NCBI GenBank assembly: GCA_012521405.1
Contig: JAAYMK010000124.1
Span: forward strand, 1-64,000
Origin: Bacillota bacterium
Lineage (GTDB): Bacteria; Bacillota; Dethiobacteria; Dethiobacterales; Dethiobacteraceae
DNA length: 64,000 nucleotides
Reading direction: 5' to 3'
Positions within the stretch are counted from its first letter, which is position 1, and every line of letters starts with the position of its first letter. The notes under the pieces are model-generated. The model had not been told where the DNA came from, ran no database searches, and saw only the letters and a list, made by a program, of their open reading frames with translations. Both the position numbers and the translations under genes were made by a program. This document shows, in pieces, positions 37,610 through 47,113 of the stretch.

Positions 37610-38809
37610 CTAAAGCTTGACTTCAACTTTACTTATCCTGTAAATTTGATTAATAATTTGATCAACATATCTACTTTGTTTCAGTAAATCTTGGCTGGTA
37701 AAATCCTGCCCGTCGGCAAGTTTATGCAATTTTTCTCTTTCTTGTTGCAGTTTTTTCAGCAACATTTCCTTCTCCATCATGGCCAAAAACACATCTACCA
37801 CCCTTGGATCAAATTGTTTTCCCCGCTGGCGCTTTATTTCGGCAATGGCTTCCTTTTGGGAGAGCTTTTGTTTGTAAACTCTGCCATGTGTCATGGTATC
37901 ATACGCGTCTAAAACAGAAATTATTCTAGCCAGAAGCGGTATTTCCTCTCCTTTTAACCCTTGGGGATAACCGGTACCATCCCAGCGTGCGTTATTGCCC
38001 TCAAACAGCTTGTTTTGATTCAACCTGTTTTCGGCTTTAGCCACAACGGCCCAAATATCTTGTTTTTCGTTTCGTCGTGAGGCCGACCCTATAGCAATAT
38101 TTATCTTAAAGGGTTGCTGCTTATCTTCCTGGCAATGGAATCTCAATTTCCGCACCAACGCCTGTAGCTCTTCCTTATGTACTCCCGGCAATGCCACGGC
38201 AAATTCATCGCCGCCTATGCGTGCCACAAAACCAATTTGCTGGAACATGGCTTTTAAAATAGCTGCCACCCTTTGCAGATACCGGTCTCCCGTTTCATGA
38301 CCAAAGGAATCATTTACCGTTTTTAGACCGTTAATATCAAGCAAAATTAAACTTAAAGGCCACGTCTTTTCCTGGTTATACCATTCCAATTGTTTATCAT
38401 AGTAAGCACGAGTAAAAAGACCTGTCAGTTCATCTTGACAGTTGCTCCGCAATAAATTTTCTGCAAAGGGTATAAATGTAAAAATATAAGTTCCCTGATG
38501 TCTCACTACAGTTGTGAAATAATAGCCACCTTGCAGTTTAACCACCATACTCTTACTGGTAAAAGGTGTTTCGGCATTAACAAGGGCAAAAAACATTTCT
38601 ACCAATTCATGTTTGCCCTCATACTCCAGGCAGCGCAAAAATATATCCCCATAAAGGCACTCAAGGCCAAAATAACTGATAAATGTATGGTTCCAATCTT
38701 TCACTTTAAAATCAACAATTTTATTTTTTCTGACAATAGGCTTAAGTATGACTGTAGCTAAAGCGGATGCACTTTCATGCTGCAAAACCGGGTTACTACA
38801 GGTAAACAA
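37610..38809 (-). CDS. diguanylate cyclase fused to a truncated HD-GYP domain
   Basis: A 399-residue protein. Residues about 15-115 look like a PAS sensor, and residues about 124-265 form a GGDEF domain with intact IGGDEF (198-203), so it can probably make cyclic di-GMP. At about residue 270 the chain jumps directly into the second half of an HD-GYP domain (RWDGTGYPQG). The first half, with the HD metal-binding residues, is missing, while the GYP half through FDPRVVDVFL is kept. A C-terminal coiled coil follows. This looks like an in-frame deletion of roughly 130 residues from a GGDEF-HD-GYP ancestor, so phosphodiesterase activity is unlikely. The start is TTG with GAGGG upstream. Confidence 0.85.
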   Translation of the reverse strand: MFTCSNPVLQHESASALATVILKPIVRKNKIVDFKVKDWNHTFISYFGLECLYGDIFLRCLEYEGKHELVEMFFALVNAETPFTSKSMVVKLQGGYYFTTVVRHQGTYIFTFIPFAENLLRSNCQDELTGLFTRAYYDKQLEWYNQEKTWPLSLILLDINGLKTVNDSFGHETGDRYLQRVAAILKAMFQQIGFVARIGGDEFAVALPGVHKEELQALVRKLRFHCQEDKQQPFKINIAIGSASRRNEKQDIWAVVAKAENRLNQNKLFEGNNARWDGTGYPQGLKGEEIPLLARIISVLDAYDTMTHGRVYKQKLSQKEAIAEIKRQRGKQFDPRVVDVFLAMMEKEMLLKKLQQEREKLHKLADGQDFTSQDLLKQSRYVDQIINQIYRISKVEVKL

Positions 38810-39102
38810 TTTGACCCTCTCCCTAAAATCTTACTTGCGGAAAAGAAAATAGCACTCTTAACCTATATATACATGTTTATACGAATATAACAAAAAAAAT
38901 AAGCGCATCCAGTGGTTGTCTCTCTGCAGCCCAGCTATTTCCTTTTTTGTCACCCAACAGTTCCTAGTCTAACACAAAAATTGTTAATTTGCAACCAGCA
39001 TATAACATTTTTTTCTTAAAATTTGCCAACATTTTTCAACTGGAAAGCAACAATTACCGGAAGGATTTTTTTCATTCCCCAATTGCTCAAAAACCTGCTT
39101 CA
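38810..39102. other. gap between the JAMM-protein gene and the GGDEF gene
   Basis: An AT-rich gap of 293 bases. It should hold the GGDEF-gene promoter, but I see no convincing -35/-10 pair, RNA gene or repeat. Confidence 0.4.
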
Positions 39103-39525
39103 TCAGTCAGAAGTATTGGCAATTTTAACAGGAATTTCTTCTACTATGCCTTCGTGAATAAAAAAACCTTTCAGCTCCGGTTCTTGGTGCCTAAAAGATA
39201 AAATCAAATACGGCCCCGTAAAATAAGCTTCTTTTATGTCCGTAGGTGAAGGTCTAGCCGGCGATATGGGATGAGAATGGTAGGCGGCATTAAACTGCAA
39301 ATTTTCCTCCTCCATTTTTTTAAAAGCCGCCACCACTTCTTTACCGTCCATACGGTATGAGGTAGGTGAAGGTTTGACGTTAGTGATAGGAAAAAGGCGC
39401 GTGCCATGCCATTTGTCCGGTCCAGCAATCAGGCCGCAAGCCTCGTTAGGAAGGCAGTCTTGACAATGTTTAACCAGCTGCTGGTAAACTGATGCCTTTA
39501 AAATATAGATTTGAGACAAATTCAT
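39103..39525 (-). CDS. JAMM/MPN+ metalloprotease (Mec/RadC-like fold)
   Basis: A 140-residue zinc peptidase of the JAB1/MPN family. The metal motif HSHPISPARPSPTD fits H-x-H-x7-S-x2-D, and the upstream NEACGLIAG carries the catalytic Glu. Bacterial members of this size cleave C-terminal extensions from ubiquitin-like sulfur carriers such as CysO or ThiS/MoaD proteins. No such carrier gene is adjacent, so the substrate is unassigned. The ATG at 39525 was chosen with AGGGG just upstream; a TTG nine codons earlier is an alternative. Confidence 0.85.
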   Translation of the reverse strand: MNLSQIYILKASVYQQLVKHCQDCLPNEACGLIAGPDKWHGTRLFPITNVKPSPTSYRMDGKEVVAAFKKMEEENLQFNAAYHSHPISPARPSPTDIKEAYFTGPYLILSFRHQEPELKGFFIHEGIVEEIPVKIANTSD

Positions 39526-39672
39526 CGCCCCTGTATTAACCTCTATGCGCAAATAGGCAATGCTGGTTATGCATAACTAATCTTGCATATATCATAACAG
39601 CTTTTGGCAGATTTACAAGCTTATTCAGGAGATTTTCCTGCCCGGCGAACAGTTTCCGGCGACAAATTTCGC

Positions 39673-39701
39673 TTTACCTCTTGCTTACATTTACCTATAA
39701 T
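39673..39701 (+). promoter_or_regulatory. promoter of the SDR gene
   Basis: TTTACC (39673-39678), a 17-base spacer and a perfect TATAAT (39696-39701). Confidence 0.72.
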
Positions 39702-39745
39702 ATACATATGGACAAATATTTTTAATGTGAGGTGGAGTGTGGAAA

Positions 39746-40522
39746 ATGAAACTACAAAATAAGGTGGCGTTGATTACGGGCGCGGGGACTGGCATTGGAG
39801 CAGCCATTGCCAAGCGTTTTGTAGAAGAAGGCGCAAAAATTGTAATTATGGGCCGTCGTAAAGAAAAGTTAGAAGAAACCGCGGCAAATCTGCCCGCAGG
39901 CTCCGTGAAAGTCTGCCAGGGCGACGTTGCCAACGCAGATGATGTAAAGCGGGCTGTGGCGGAAACCCTTGAATTTGGTGGCGGAAAAATTGATGTCCTG
40001 GTCAATTGCGCCGGCGTTAATTTCCCCGGCAGTGTAACCACCATTGACTTGAATGACTGGCAAAAATTCTGGGCCATTAACGTCAACGGACCTTTTATGC
40101 TCATGCGGGAAACAATCCCCCACATGCAAAAAGCCGGCGGCGGCTCCATTATTAACATTGCTTCCATAGGCGGTCTAGTCTGCCTCTCCGAAAGAGTCGG
40201 TTACTGTACCACGAAAGCCGCCCTCATTATGCTGACAAAACAAGCAGCCAGGGACTTTGGTGCCGACAATATCCGCTGCAACGTTGTCTGCCCCGGTTTC
40301 GTGCTCACCCCCATGACAGAAGGTCATTTTGGCTCCATGACAGAAGACAATTTTATTGGCTCTCCCATGAAGCGCGGGGCCACACCGGATGAAATCACCG
40401 GTATTTGCGTCTACCTGGCCAGTGAAGATGCTTCTTACACAACCGGTGCCGTTATTACCGTTGACGGCGGTTCAACTGTCATTGACGGTTTTGAAGTAGG
40501 TATTATTGCGTCTTCTAAATAA
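39746..40522 (+). CDS. short-chain dehydrogenase/reductase (FabG-like)
   Basis: A 258-residue classical SDR. The cofactor motif is TGAGTGIGAAIA, the structural NCAG motif follows, the catalytic Ser is in NIASIGG, and YCTTK holds Tyr and Lys. MGRRK after the second strand favours NADPH. It is closest in appearance to FabG or glucose-dehydrogenase-like members, but no fatty-acid genes are near, so the substrate is open. The ATG at 39746 follows GAGGTGGAG; a GTG three codons earlier is less likely. Confidence 0.9.
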   Translation: MKLQNKVALITGAGTGIGAAIAKRFVEEGAKIVIMGRRKEKLEETAANLPAGSVKVCQGDVANADDVKRAVAETLEFGGGKIDVLVNCAGVNFPGSVTTIDLNDWQKFWAINVNGPFMLMRETIPHMQKAGGGSIINIASIGGLVCLSERVGYCTTKAALIMLTKQAARDFGADNIRCNVVCPGFVLTPMTEGHFGSMTEDNFIGSPMKRGATPDEITGICVYLASEDASYTTGAVITVDGGSTVIDGFEVGIIASSK

Positions 40523-40542
40523 TAAAGACTTCCATACTTAAT

Positions 40543-40580
40543 AAAACGCCGACTTGTCCGGGGACAAGTCGGCGTTTTTT
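40543..40580. terminator. bidirectional terminator between the SDR gene and argH
   Basis: A perfect stem of at least 15 bp (40543-40559/40561-40577), with A-runs on one side and T-runs on the other. It overlaps the argH stop. Confidence 0.9.
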
Positions 40581-41955
40581 AATCTTGGGCCAAAATTTCC
40601 CTTGCCTTTTGCAACTGTTCCGCCACAGCCTGTGCCGCCGTACCGCCGCGGGAGGTGCGGGCAGCCACACAGTTTTCCGGCGGTAAAAGCGCCAAAGCTT
40701 CAGGCCCAAAAAGGGGATTGGCTTCTTGCAATTCCTCCACCGTTAAATCCACCAACCTGCGCCCTTGGGCAACACATTCGCCCACCAGTTTACCTACCAC
40801 GGCATGGGCTTCTCGGAAAGGCAAACCTTTGCGCACCAGGTAATCGGCCAGATCGGTGGCGCTGGCAAAATCACCGGCTACAGCGGCATACATCCTTTCT
40901 TTGTCCACCTCGAGGGTACGCAGCATGGCAGCATAAAGTTTCAGGCAGGCTTTAATGGTATCAACAGTATCAAAAAGGCCTTCTTTATCTTCCTGCAAAT
41001 CTTTATTATAAGTTAAAGGTAGGCCTTTCAGTACCGTTAACAGCCCCATAAGATGTCCATACACACGGCCGGTTTTACCGCGTACCAATTCCGCCACATC
41101 GGGATTTTTCTTTTGCGGCATAATACTGCTGCCGGTGGTAAAGGCATCATCCAGGATGACAAAACCAAATTCCTGTGAGTTCCATAAAATTAAATCTTCA
41201 CTTAAGCGGCTTAAATGCATCATTAAAATGGCGGCGTTGGCTAAGAACTCCACCACAAAATCGCGGTCACTGACGGCATCCATACTGTTCTCATACAGGG
41301 TGGCAAAACCTAACTCCTGCGCCACCATCTCCCTGTCAATGGGAAAGGTTGTCCCGGCCAGAGCTCCGGCCCCCAGGGGCATCCAATCTGCCCGCTTGTA
41401 AGCATCCTGGAAGCGTCCCCGGTCCCGCTCCAGTTGCCAAAAATATGCCAGTAAATGGTGCGCAAATAAAACGGGCTGGGCCCGCTGCAGATGCGTATAA
41501 CCGGGCATGACCGCATCTTGATGTCTTTCCGCCAGTTCCACCAGCACCACCTGCAGATTTTTAATTAAGGCCATGGTGGCTAAAATTTCCTTTTTGACAT
41601 ACATATGCAAATCTAAAGCCACCTGGTCGTTACGGGAGCGTGCCGTATGGAGTTTACCCCCCACGGGACCGATTTTTTCAATTAACCTTTTTTCAATGTG
41701 CATATGAATATCTTCCAAAGCTGCCGTAAATTCCAGCTTACCGGCAGCTATTTCTTCCTTGATTTCCGCCAAACCGGCAAGGATGGCATCGGCTTCAGCC
41801 TGCTCAATGATGCCACAGGCAGCCAACATCCGGCAATGGGCCATACTGCCGCGGATATCTTCTTCATAAAGCCGCTTGTCAAAGCCAATGGAGGCATTAA
41901 AGGCCTCCACCAGCGCATCAGTATCTTTACTGAATCTTCCTCCCCAAAGTTTCAT
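40579..41955 (-). CDS. argH: argininosuccinate lyase
   Basis: A 458-residue lyase that splits argininosuccinate into arginine and fumarate, the final step. It starts [20 protein letters not shown], has the [13 protein letters not shown] region and the superfamily signature [12 protein letters not shown]. It is the last gene of the operon and ends at the shared terminator. Confidence 0.98.
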   Translation of the reverse strand: MKLWGGRFSKDTDALVEAFNASIGFDKRLYEEDIRGSMAHCRMLAACGIIEQAEADAILAGLAEIKEEIAAGKLEFTAALEDIHMHIEKRLIEKIGPVGGKLHTARSRNDQVALDLHMYVKKEILATMALIKNLQVVLVELAERHQDAVMPGYTHLQRAQPVLFAHHLLAYFWQLERDRGRFQDAYKRADWMPLGAGALAGTTFPIDREMVAQELGFATLYENSMDAVSDRDFVVEFLANAAILMMHLSRLSEDLILWNSQEFGFVILDDAFTTGSSIMPQKKNPDVAELVRGKTGRVYGHLMGLLTVLKGLPLTYNKDLQEDKEGLFDTVDTIKACLKLYAAMLRTLEVDKERMYAAVAGDFASATDLADYLVRKGLPFREAHAVVGKLVGECVAQGRRLVDLTVEELQEANPLFGPEALALLPPENCVAARTSRGGTAAQAVAEQLQKAREILAQD

Positions 41956-41964
41956 TGTCTACAC

Positions 41965-43167
41965 CTACTTTTTTAGGTTCTTTTCCAAGAAACCTCTTAC
42001 TTTCAGGGGCAAGCCAAAGAGGTTAATAAAACCTTCCGCATCACGTTGATTATAAACTTCATCGGCTTCAAAGGTAGCCAGATCTTCACGGTAGAGAGAG
42101 TAGGGTGATTGACGGCCGGCCACAAAAATATTGCCTTTATATAATTTGAGGCGCACAGTGCCGGTAACAGTACGTTGCGTACTGTCAACAAAGGCGTCAA
42201 TGGCTTCGCGCAAAGGTGTATACCAGAGTCCATAATAGACCAGCTCACCATATTTGATGGCCACCATTTCTTTAAAATGTAATGTCTCCCGGTCCAGCGT
42301 CAATTTCTCCAATTCACGATGGGCAAAATACAATAATGTTCCCCCCGGGGTTTCATAGACGCCGCGGGATTTCATGCCCACAAGCCTGTTTTCCACAAGA
42401 TCCACCCGGCCGACACCGTGACGTCCGGCAATGGTATTAAGTTCCGTCATTAAAGTAACCGGATCCAACTTTTTGCCGTTTACGGCAACAGGCACGCCTT
42501 TTTCGAAACCGATTTCTACATATTCCGGAGTATCCGGTGCATCTTGCGGATCAACAGTTAATAAAAACATGTCTTTTTCCGGCTCCACGTTAGGATCTTC
42601 CAAGATCCCGCCTTCATAACTAATGTGCCATAAGTTACGGTCCATACTGTAGGGCTTATCTTTTGTAACCGGGACGGGGATGCCGTGTTTTTGCGCATAA
42701 TCGATGGCATCTTCCCGGGATTTTATCTCCCATTCCCGCCAGGGGGCAATAATTTTCATCTGCGGTGCCAAAGCTTTAATGGATAACTCAAAACGCACCT
42801 GGTCATTACCTTTTCCGGTGGCACCGTGGGCAATGGCATCGGCACCTTCTTTTTCTGCGATTTCCACCAGGCGTTTGGCAATGGCGGGACGGGCGATGGC
42901 AGTGCCCAATAAATATTGCTGCTCATAAAAAGCACCAGATTTAATCATGGGAAAAACAAAATCCCGCATAAATTCCTGGCAAATATCTTCAATATAAATT
43001 TTTGCCGCTCCGGAATTAATGGCTTTTTCCCGTAAGGGCTCCAGTTCCTCTCCCTGGCCCACATCTGCCGCCATGGCAATCACATCCACTTTATAATTTT
43101 CTTTCAGCCAAGGGATAATAATGGAGGTATCCAAACCACCGGAATATGCTAAAACAACCTTTTTCAT
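41965..43167 (-). CDS. argG: argininosuccinate synthase
   Basis: A 400-residue ATP-dependent enzyme joining citrulline and aspartate. It begins [17 protein letters not shown] (PP-loop) and has [15 protein letters not shown]. It overlaps the murI stop by 4 bases, so translation is coupled, and precedes argH by 9 bases. Confidence 0.98.
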   Translation of the reverse strand: MKKVVLAYSGGLDTSIIIPWLKENYKVDVIAMAADVGQGEELEPLREKAINSGAAKIYIEDICQEFMRDFVFPMIKSGAFYEQQYLLGTAIARPAIAKRLVEIAEKEGADAIAHGATGKGNDQVRFELSIKALAPQMKIIAPWREWEIKSREDAIDYAQKHGIPVPVTKDKPYSMDRNLWHISYEGGILEDPNVEPEKDMFLLTVDPQDAPDTPEYVEIGFEKGVPVAVNGKKLDPVTLMTELNTIAGRHGVGRVDLVENRLVGMKSRGVYETPGGTLLYFAHRELEKLTLDRETLHFKEMVAIKYGELVYYGLWYTPLREAIDAFVDSTQRTVTGTVRLKLYKGNIFVAGRQSPYSLYREDLATFEADEVYNQRDAEGFINLFGLPLKVRGFLEKNLKK

Positions 43168-43967
43168 ACTTCACCCTCCCATTGTGCAGAAGCTATTGCA
43201 TATAATTTTTTGAGTAAATCCAGCGACGCTTCCCCGCCACTGGCCAAAATTTCCACCTGCCCGCCGGATTTATGACCGGAACGCGAAAGTTTTTTTGCGG
43301 TCAAAACTCTTTGCAGCTGGCGTACCGTACCGAGATTCCCGTCAATAAATTTCACTCCCGGCAACATCTTCTGTAAAGTAGCTTTAATAAATAAGTAATG
43401 TGTACAACCTAAAACTACCGTTGTAATTTCCTTGGTGTTAACTTCACTAAACAGTTTAGTTAAAACATTTTCCAAAGCAGGGCCTGAGATGATTCCTTGT
43501 TCAATTAATTCCACCAGCCCGGGACAAGGGAGCAGTGTCACCTCATCCGTTGCGGTAGCATAACGATTATAAAGCTGGCGGAATTTTTTCTCCCGCAATG
43601 TCAGAGGGGTGGCCATGACTAAAACCTTTCCCCCTTCCGCCAATGCGGGTTTAATGGCCGGTTCCATCCCGATTACCGGCAGGGTAAATTTTTCCCGTAG
43701 CAAATCAACGGCAGCGCTTGTGGCTGTATTACACGCCACTACTAGAGCTTTGCAGCCTTTTTCCACTAAAAGCTCTGCCGCCTGCAGGCTTAAAGCGCGT
43801 ACTTCTTCTTTATCCTTGCTGCCGTAGGGAGCATTGGCGGTATCGCCAAAATAGAGAAAATTTTCTGCAGGCAGCATACGGGCAGCCAGTGCCAAAACCG
43901 TCAGACCGCCGGCACCGGAATCAAAAAAGGCAATCGGTTTTTCCTGCACTATTTCTTCCTTGGACAT
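43164..43967 (-). CDS. murI: glutamate racemase
   Basis: A 267-residue cofactor-independent racemase supplying D-glutamate for peptidoglycan. Catalytic cysteines are in VVACNTATS and LGCTHY, and the start has [12 protein letters not shown]. It lies inside the arginine operon between argF and argG, overlapping argG by 4 bases. Its transcription would therefore follow arginine supply through the T-box, an uncommon link between wall synthesis and arginine biosynthesis. Confidence 0.96.
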   Translation of the reverse strand: MSKEEIVQEKPIAFFDSGAGGLTVLALAARMLPAENFLYFGDTANAPYGSKDKEEVRALSLQAAELLVEKGCKALVVACNTATSAAVDLLREKFTLPVIGMEPAIKPALAEGGKVLVMATPLTLREKKFRQLYNRYATATDEVTLLPCPGLVELIEQGIISGPALENVLTKLFSEVNTKEITTVVLGCTHYLFIKATLQKMLPGVKFIDGNLGTVRQLQRVLTAKKLSRSGHKSGGQVEILASGGEASLDLLKKLYAIASAQWEGEV

Positions 43968-44006
43968 AATCTCACCACATATTTTCCCGTTAAATTTCAG
44001 TGCTTT

Positions 44007-44936
44007 TTACATAACTTTGGCCAGAATTGCTTTCTGGGCATGCAGGCGATTTTCAGCCTGATCAAAAATTACAGACTGTGGCCCTTCCATAATTTCATCG
44101 GTTATTTCCTCTCCACGATGGGCAGGTAAGCAATGCATCACAATGGCATCCTTTGCCGCCAGTTGCATAACCTCCCGGTTTATCTGGTACGGTTTAAAGA
44201 CACGTATCCGGGCTATGCGTTCAGCTTCCTGTCCCATACTGGCCCAAACATCTGTATAGAGAATGTCGGCATCTTTCACTGCTTCTTTGATGTCTGCAGT
44301 GATTAAGACTTCCGTGCCACTGTCTTTAGCGTTTGCCTGCGCTGCCTTGACGATTTCTGTGCGCGGTTCATAGCCTGCGGGAGAAGCTATGGCCACGTGC
44401 ATTTCCATTTTACTGCAGGCCAAAAGTAACGAATGGGCCATATTGTTCCCATCACCTACAAAAGCCAGCTTTAAACCTTTTAGTTTGCCTTTATGCTCCA
44501 AAATAGTCATTAAATCGGCCATGGCTTGACAGGGATGCAAAAGATCCGTTAAACCGTTTATCACCGGTATTTCCGCATACTCTGCCAGTTCTTCCACTTC
44601 CCGGTGTTCATAGGTACGAATCATTATTCCATCCAAATAACGGGAAAGCACCCGGGCCGTATCTTTCACCGGTTCCCCGCGCTTGATCTGTAAATCCTGA
44701 TCACTTAAAAAGAGCGCACAGCCGCCCAGTTGATACATGCCCACTTCAAAGGATACTCTTGTTCTGGTGGAAGCTTTGCGAAAAATCATCCCCAAGGTTT
44801 TTCCGGCCAATAAAGGATGACTTTTCCCTTCTTTTCGCTCCGCTTTTAGCTGCAGGGCAAAATGCAAAATCTCATATAATTCATCCCGGGAAAAATCGTT
44901 GACCGTTAAAAAATCTCTTCCTTTAAGCTTACTCAT
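44007..44936 (-). CDS. argF: ornithine carbamoyltransferase
   Basis: A 309-residue trimeric enzyme making citrulline from ornithine and carbamoyl phosphate. It has FRKASTRTRVSFE (carbamoyl phosphate site), HPCQAMADL and MHCLPAHRGEE. It overlaps the argD stop by 4 bases. The biosynthetic context favours an anabolic ArgF. Confidence 0.97.
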   Translation of the reverse strand: MSKLKGRDFLTVNDFSRDELYEILHFALQLKAERKEGKSHPLLAGKTLGMIFRKASTRTRVSFEVGMYQLGGCALFLSDQDLQIKRGEPVKDTARVLSRYLDGIMIRTYEHREVEELAEYAEIPVINGLTDLLHPCQAMADLMTILEHKGKLKGLKLAFVGDGNNMAHSLLLACSKMEMHVAIASPAGYEPRTEIVKAAQANAKDSGTEVLITADIKEAVKDADILYTDVWASMGQEAERIARIRVFKPYQINREVMQLAAKDAIVMHCLPAHRGEEITDEIMEGPQSVIFDQAENRLHAQKAILAKVM

Positions 44937-46156
44937 AGCCCTTTTTCACCTCTTTTCCCCTCCGCCGCCGTATGCTCAGCGCCCTGAAGGGCATTTCGTA
45001 AAATTTCTACGGCCGCATCAATTTGCTCTTCATTAACGATTAAAGGCGGTAAAAAGCGTAAAATTTTTCCGCCGATACAGTTGATTAATAAACCGTTTTC
45101 TTGACACATTTTTGCCACTTGTGCACCGTCACCGTCTATTTCCAAACCCACCATTAAACCTAAGCCGCGTACCTCTACCACATTGCCCACGGCAAGCTCA
45201 CGAAGTTTTTGCCGGAAGTAATCACCCATTTTGGCCACATGGTCTAAAAAACCTTCCGCCGTAACAATCTCAAAGACTGCATTGGCCGCCGCACAGGCCA
45301 CCGGGTTGCCGCCAAAGGTGGAAGCATGCTCACCCGGAGTTAAGACCTCAGCAGCCTTACCTTTAGCCGCCATCACACCAATGGGAAGCCCGCCGCCCAA
45401 AGCTTTTGCCAAGGTGAAAACATCCGGTTCCACGCCGTAATTCTCATAAGCAAAGAGCTTGCCGGTACGTCCCATGCCGCACTGCACTTCATCAAAAATC
45501 AAGAGCAACCCATGTTCATCGCAAAGCCTGCGCAAGCCCTTAAGGAAGGCTTCCTTTGCAGGATATACTCCCCCTTCGCCCTGTACCGGCTCCACCATAA
45601 TGGCACATGTCTCATCTGTAATTAAGCGGGCAAAAGATTCCAGGTCATTAAATTCACCGTAACGAAAACCTTCCACTATGGGTTCAAAGCCTTTATGGTA
45701 CTTGGGCTGACCGGTGGCAGTAATGGCCGCCAGGGTCCGCCCGTGGAAAGAACGCTTGGCGGTAATAATTTCATAGGCATTTCCTTTAGTAATTTTACCG
45801 TACTTGCGGGCCAGTTTGATGGCTGCTTCATTGGCTTCGGCACCGCTGTTGCCAAAAAACACTTTATCGGCACAGGAATGCGACACAATGCGTTCTGCCA
45901 AAAGAATCTGCGGTTCAGTATAGTACAGATTGGAAGCATGCATCAGCTGCTTTGCCTGGCGGCAAACGGCCTCTACCACCTGCGGGTGGCAGTGCCCGAA
46001 ACTGTTTACCCCTAGGCCGCAAATAAAGTCAAGATAGCGCTTGCCGGAAGCATCCCAGACGTAAGGCCCCTCACCGCGCTGGATAAAAGGAGTGATGCCG
46101 GGCTGGCGGTTGTAAGTGTTAATAATAAAATTTTTTTCCTTTGTCTGCAGATCCAT
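44933..46156 (-). CDS. argD: acetylornithine aminotransferase
   Basis: A 407-residue class III PLP aminotransferase. The PLP lysine is in FTLAKALGGGLPIG, and the substrate-side NSGAEANEAAIKLARKYG is given here as NSGAEANEAA. It acts on N-acetylglutamate semialdehyde. It starts 11 bases after argB and overlaps argF. Confidence 0.97.
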   Translation of the reverse strand: MDLQTKEKNFIINTYNRQPGITPFIQRGEGPYVWDASGKRYLDFICGLGVNSFGHCHPQVVEAVCRQAKQLMHASNLYYTEPQILLAERIVSHSCADKVFFGNSGAEANEAAIKLARKYGKITKGNAYEIITAKRSFHGRTLAAITATGQPKYHKGFEPIVEGFRYGEFNDLESFARLITDETCAIMVEPVQGEGGVYPAKEAFLKGLRRLCDEHGLLLIFDEVQCGMGRTGKLFAYENYGVEPDVFTLAKALGGGLPIGVMAAKGKAAEVLTPGEHASTFGGNPVACAAANAVFEIVTAEGFLDHVAKMGDYFRQKLRELAVGNVVEVRGLGLMVGLEIDGDGAQVAKMCQENGLLINCIGGKILRFLPPLIVNEEQIDAAVEILRNALQGAEHTAAEGKRGEKGL

Positions 46157-46167
46157 AGCTCTCCCCC

Positions 46168-47061
46168 CTAGGTTGTGACCATGGTGCCAATGCCATGGTC
46201 GGTAAAGATTTCCAATAAAAGTGAGTGCGGTAGTCTGCCGTCAATAATGTGCGTGCGGGTCACACCGTGTTCCAAGGCGGTGAGACATGCCTGCACTTTC
46301 GGAATCATACCTTTATTGATTCTGCCGTTTTCAATCATCTCCAAAGCTTGCGCTTTGGGTAACGTGGAAATCAAAGATGTGGGATCGTCGGCATCGGCAA
46401 ATATCCCTTCCACATCCGTTAAAAGAATCAGCTTTTCCGCAGAAAGGGCCGCCGCCAATTCCCCGGCCACATGATCAGCATTAATATTAAGACTTTCACC
46501 GTTTACGCCTACGGCAATGGAAGAAATAACCGGAATATAACCTTGGGCGCTTAAGGTATGAATCACATCGGGATTAACTTCCACAATGTCTCCCACATAC
46601 CCTAAATCCACCACTTCATTACTGCCGCTGATGGGCTCGGGGGGACGCTTTTGGGCAACCAGTAAATTGGAGTCTTTTCCGGAAAGGCCTACGGCTTTGC
46701 CGCCATGACTGTTAATGAGACTGACAATTTCTTTATTTACTTTACCGGTTAACACCATTTCCACAACTTCCATAGTTTCTTTATCGGTTACCCGCAGGCC
46801 ATTGGCAAAAACAGCTTCCTTGCCTAAACGGTTAAGCATCTGTGTTACTTCCGCCCCGCCGCCATGGACTACTATGGGGTTAATACCAATATACTTTAGT
46901 AAAATTATATCCATCATCACTGATTTTTTTAATTCATCTGAAACCATGGCCTGACCGCCGTATTTTATGACAAAGGTTTTATTGGCAAAAGTGCGTAAAT
47001 AGGGCAGCGCTTCAATTAATACTTTTGCTTTTTCAATCAATTTTCTTACTTCACCGGTCAT
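46168..47061 (-). CDS. argB: N-acetylglutamate kinase
   Basis: A 297-residue amino-acid kinase that phosphorylates N-acetylglutamate. It has KYGGQAMVSDELK (nucleotide loop Lys), VHGGGAEVTQML and GKDSNLL. It has an N-terminal helix (residues 1-20) of the type found in hexameric, arginine-inhibited enzymes, so feedback control is possible. It lies between argJ and argD. Confidence 0.97.
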   Translation of the reverse strand: MTGEVRKLIEKAKVLIEALPYLRTFANKTFVIKYGGQAMVSDELKKSVMMDIILLKYIGINPIVVHGGGAEVTQMLNRLGKEAVFANGLRVTDKETMEVVEMVLTGKVNKEIVSLINSHGGKAVGLSGKDSNLLVAQKRPPEPISGSNEVVDLGYVGDIVEVNPDVIHTLSAQGYIPVISSIAVGVNGESLNINADHVAGELAAALSAEKLILLTDVEGIFADADDPTSLISTLPKAQALEMIENGRINKGMIPKVQACLTALEHGVTRTHIIDGRLPHSLLLEIFTDHGIGTMVTT

Positions 47062-47113
47062 AGTTATTTCACCCCTTCGAACCTAAAGCTACCAATATTT
47101 CTGCCACTAAATT

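Noticed and set aside
39691-40167. 158-codon minus-strand frame over the SDR gene
   Set aside because: The SDR on the plus strand has promoter, ribosome-binding site and all catalytic motifs; the opposite frame has none.
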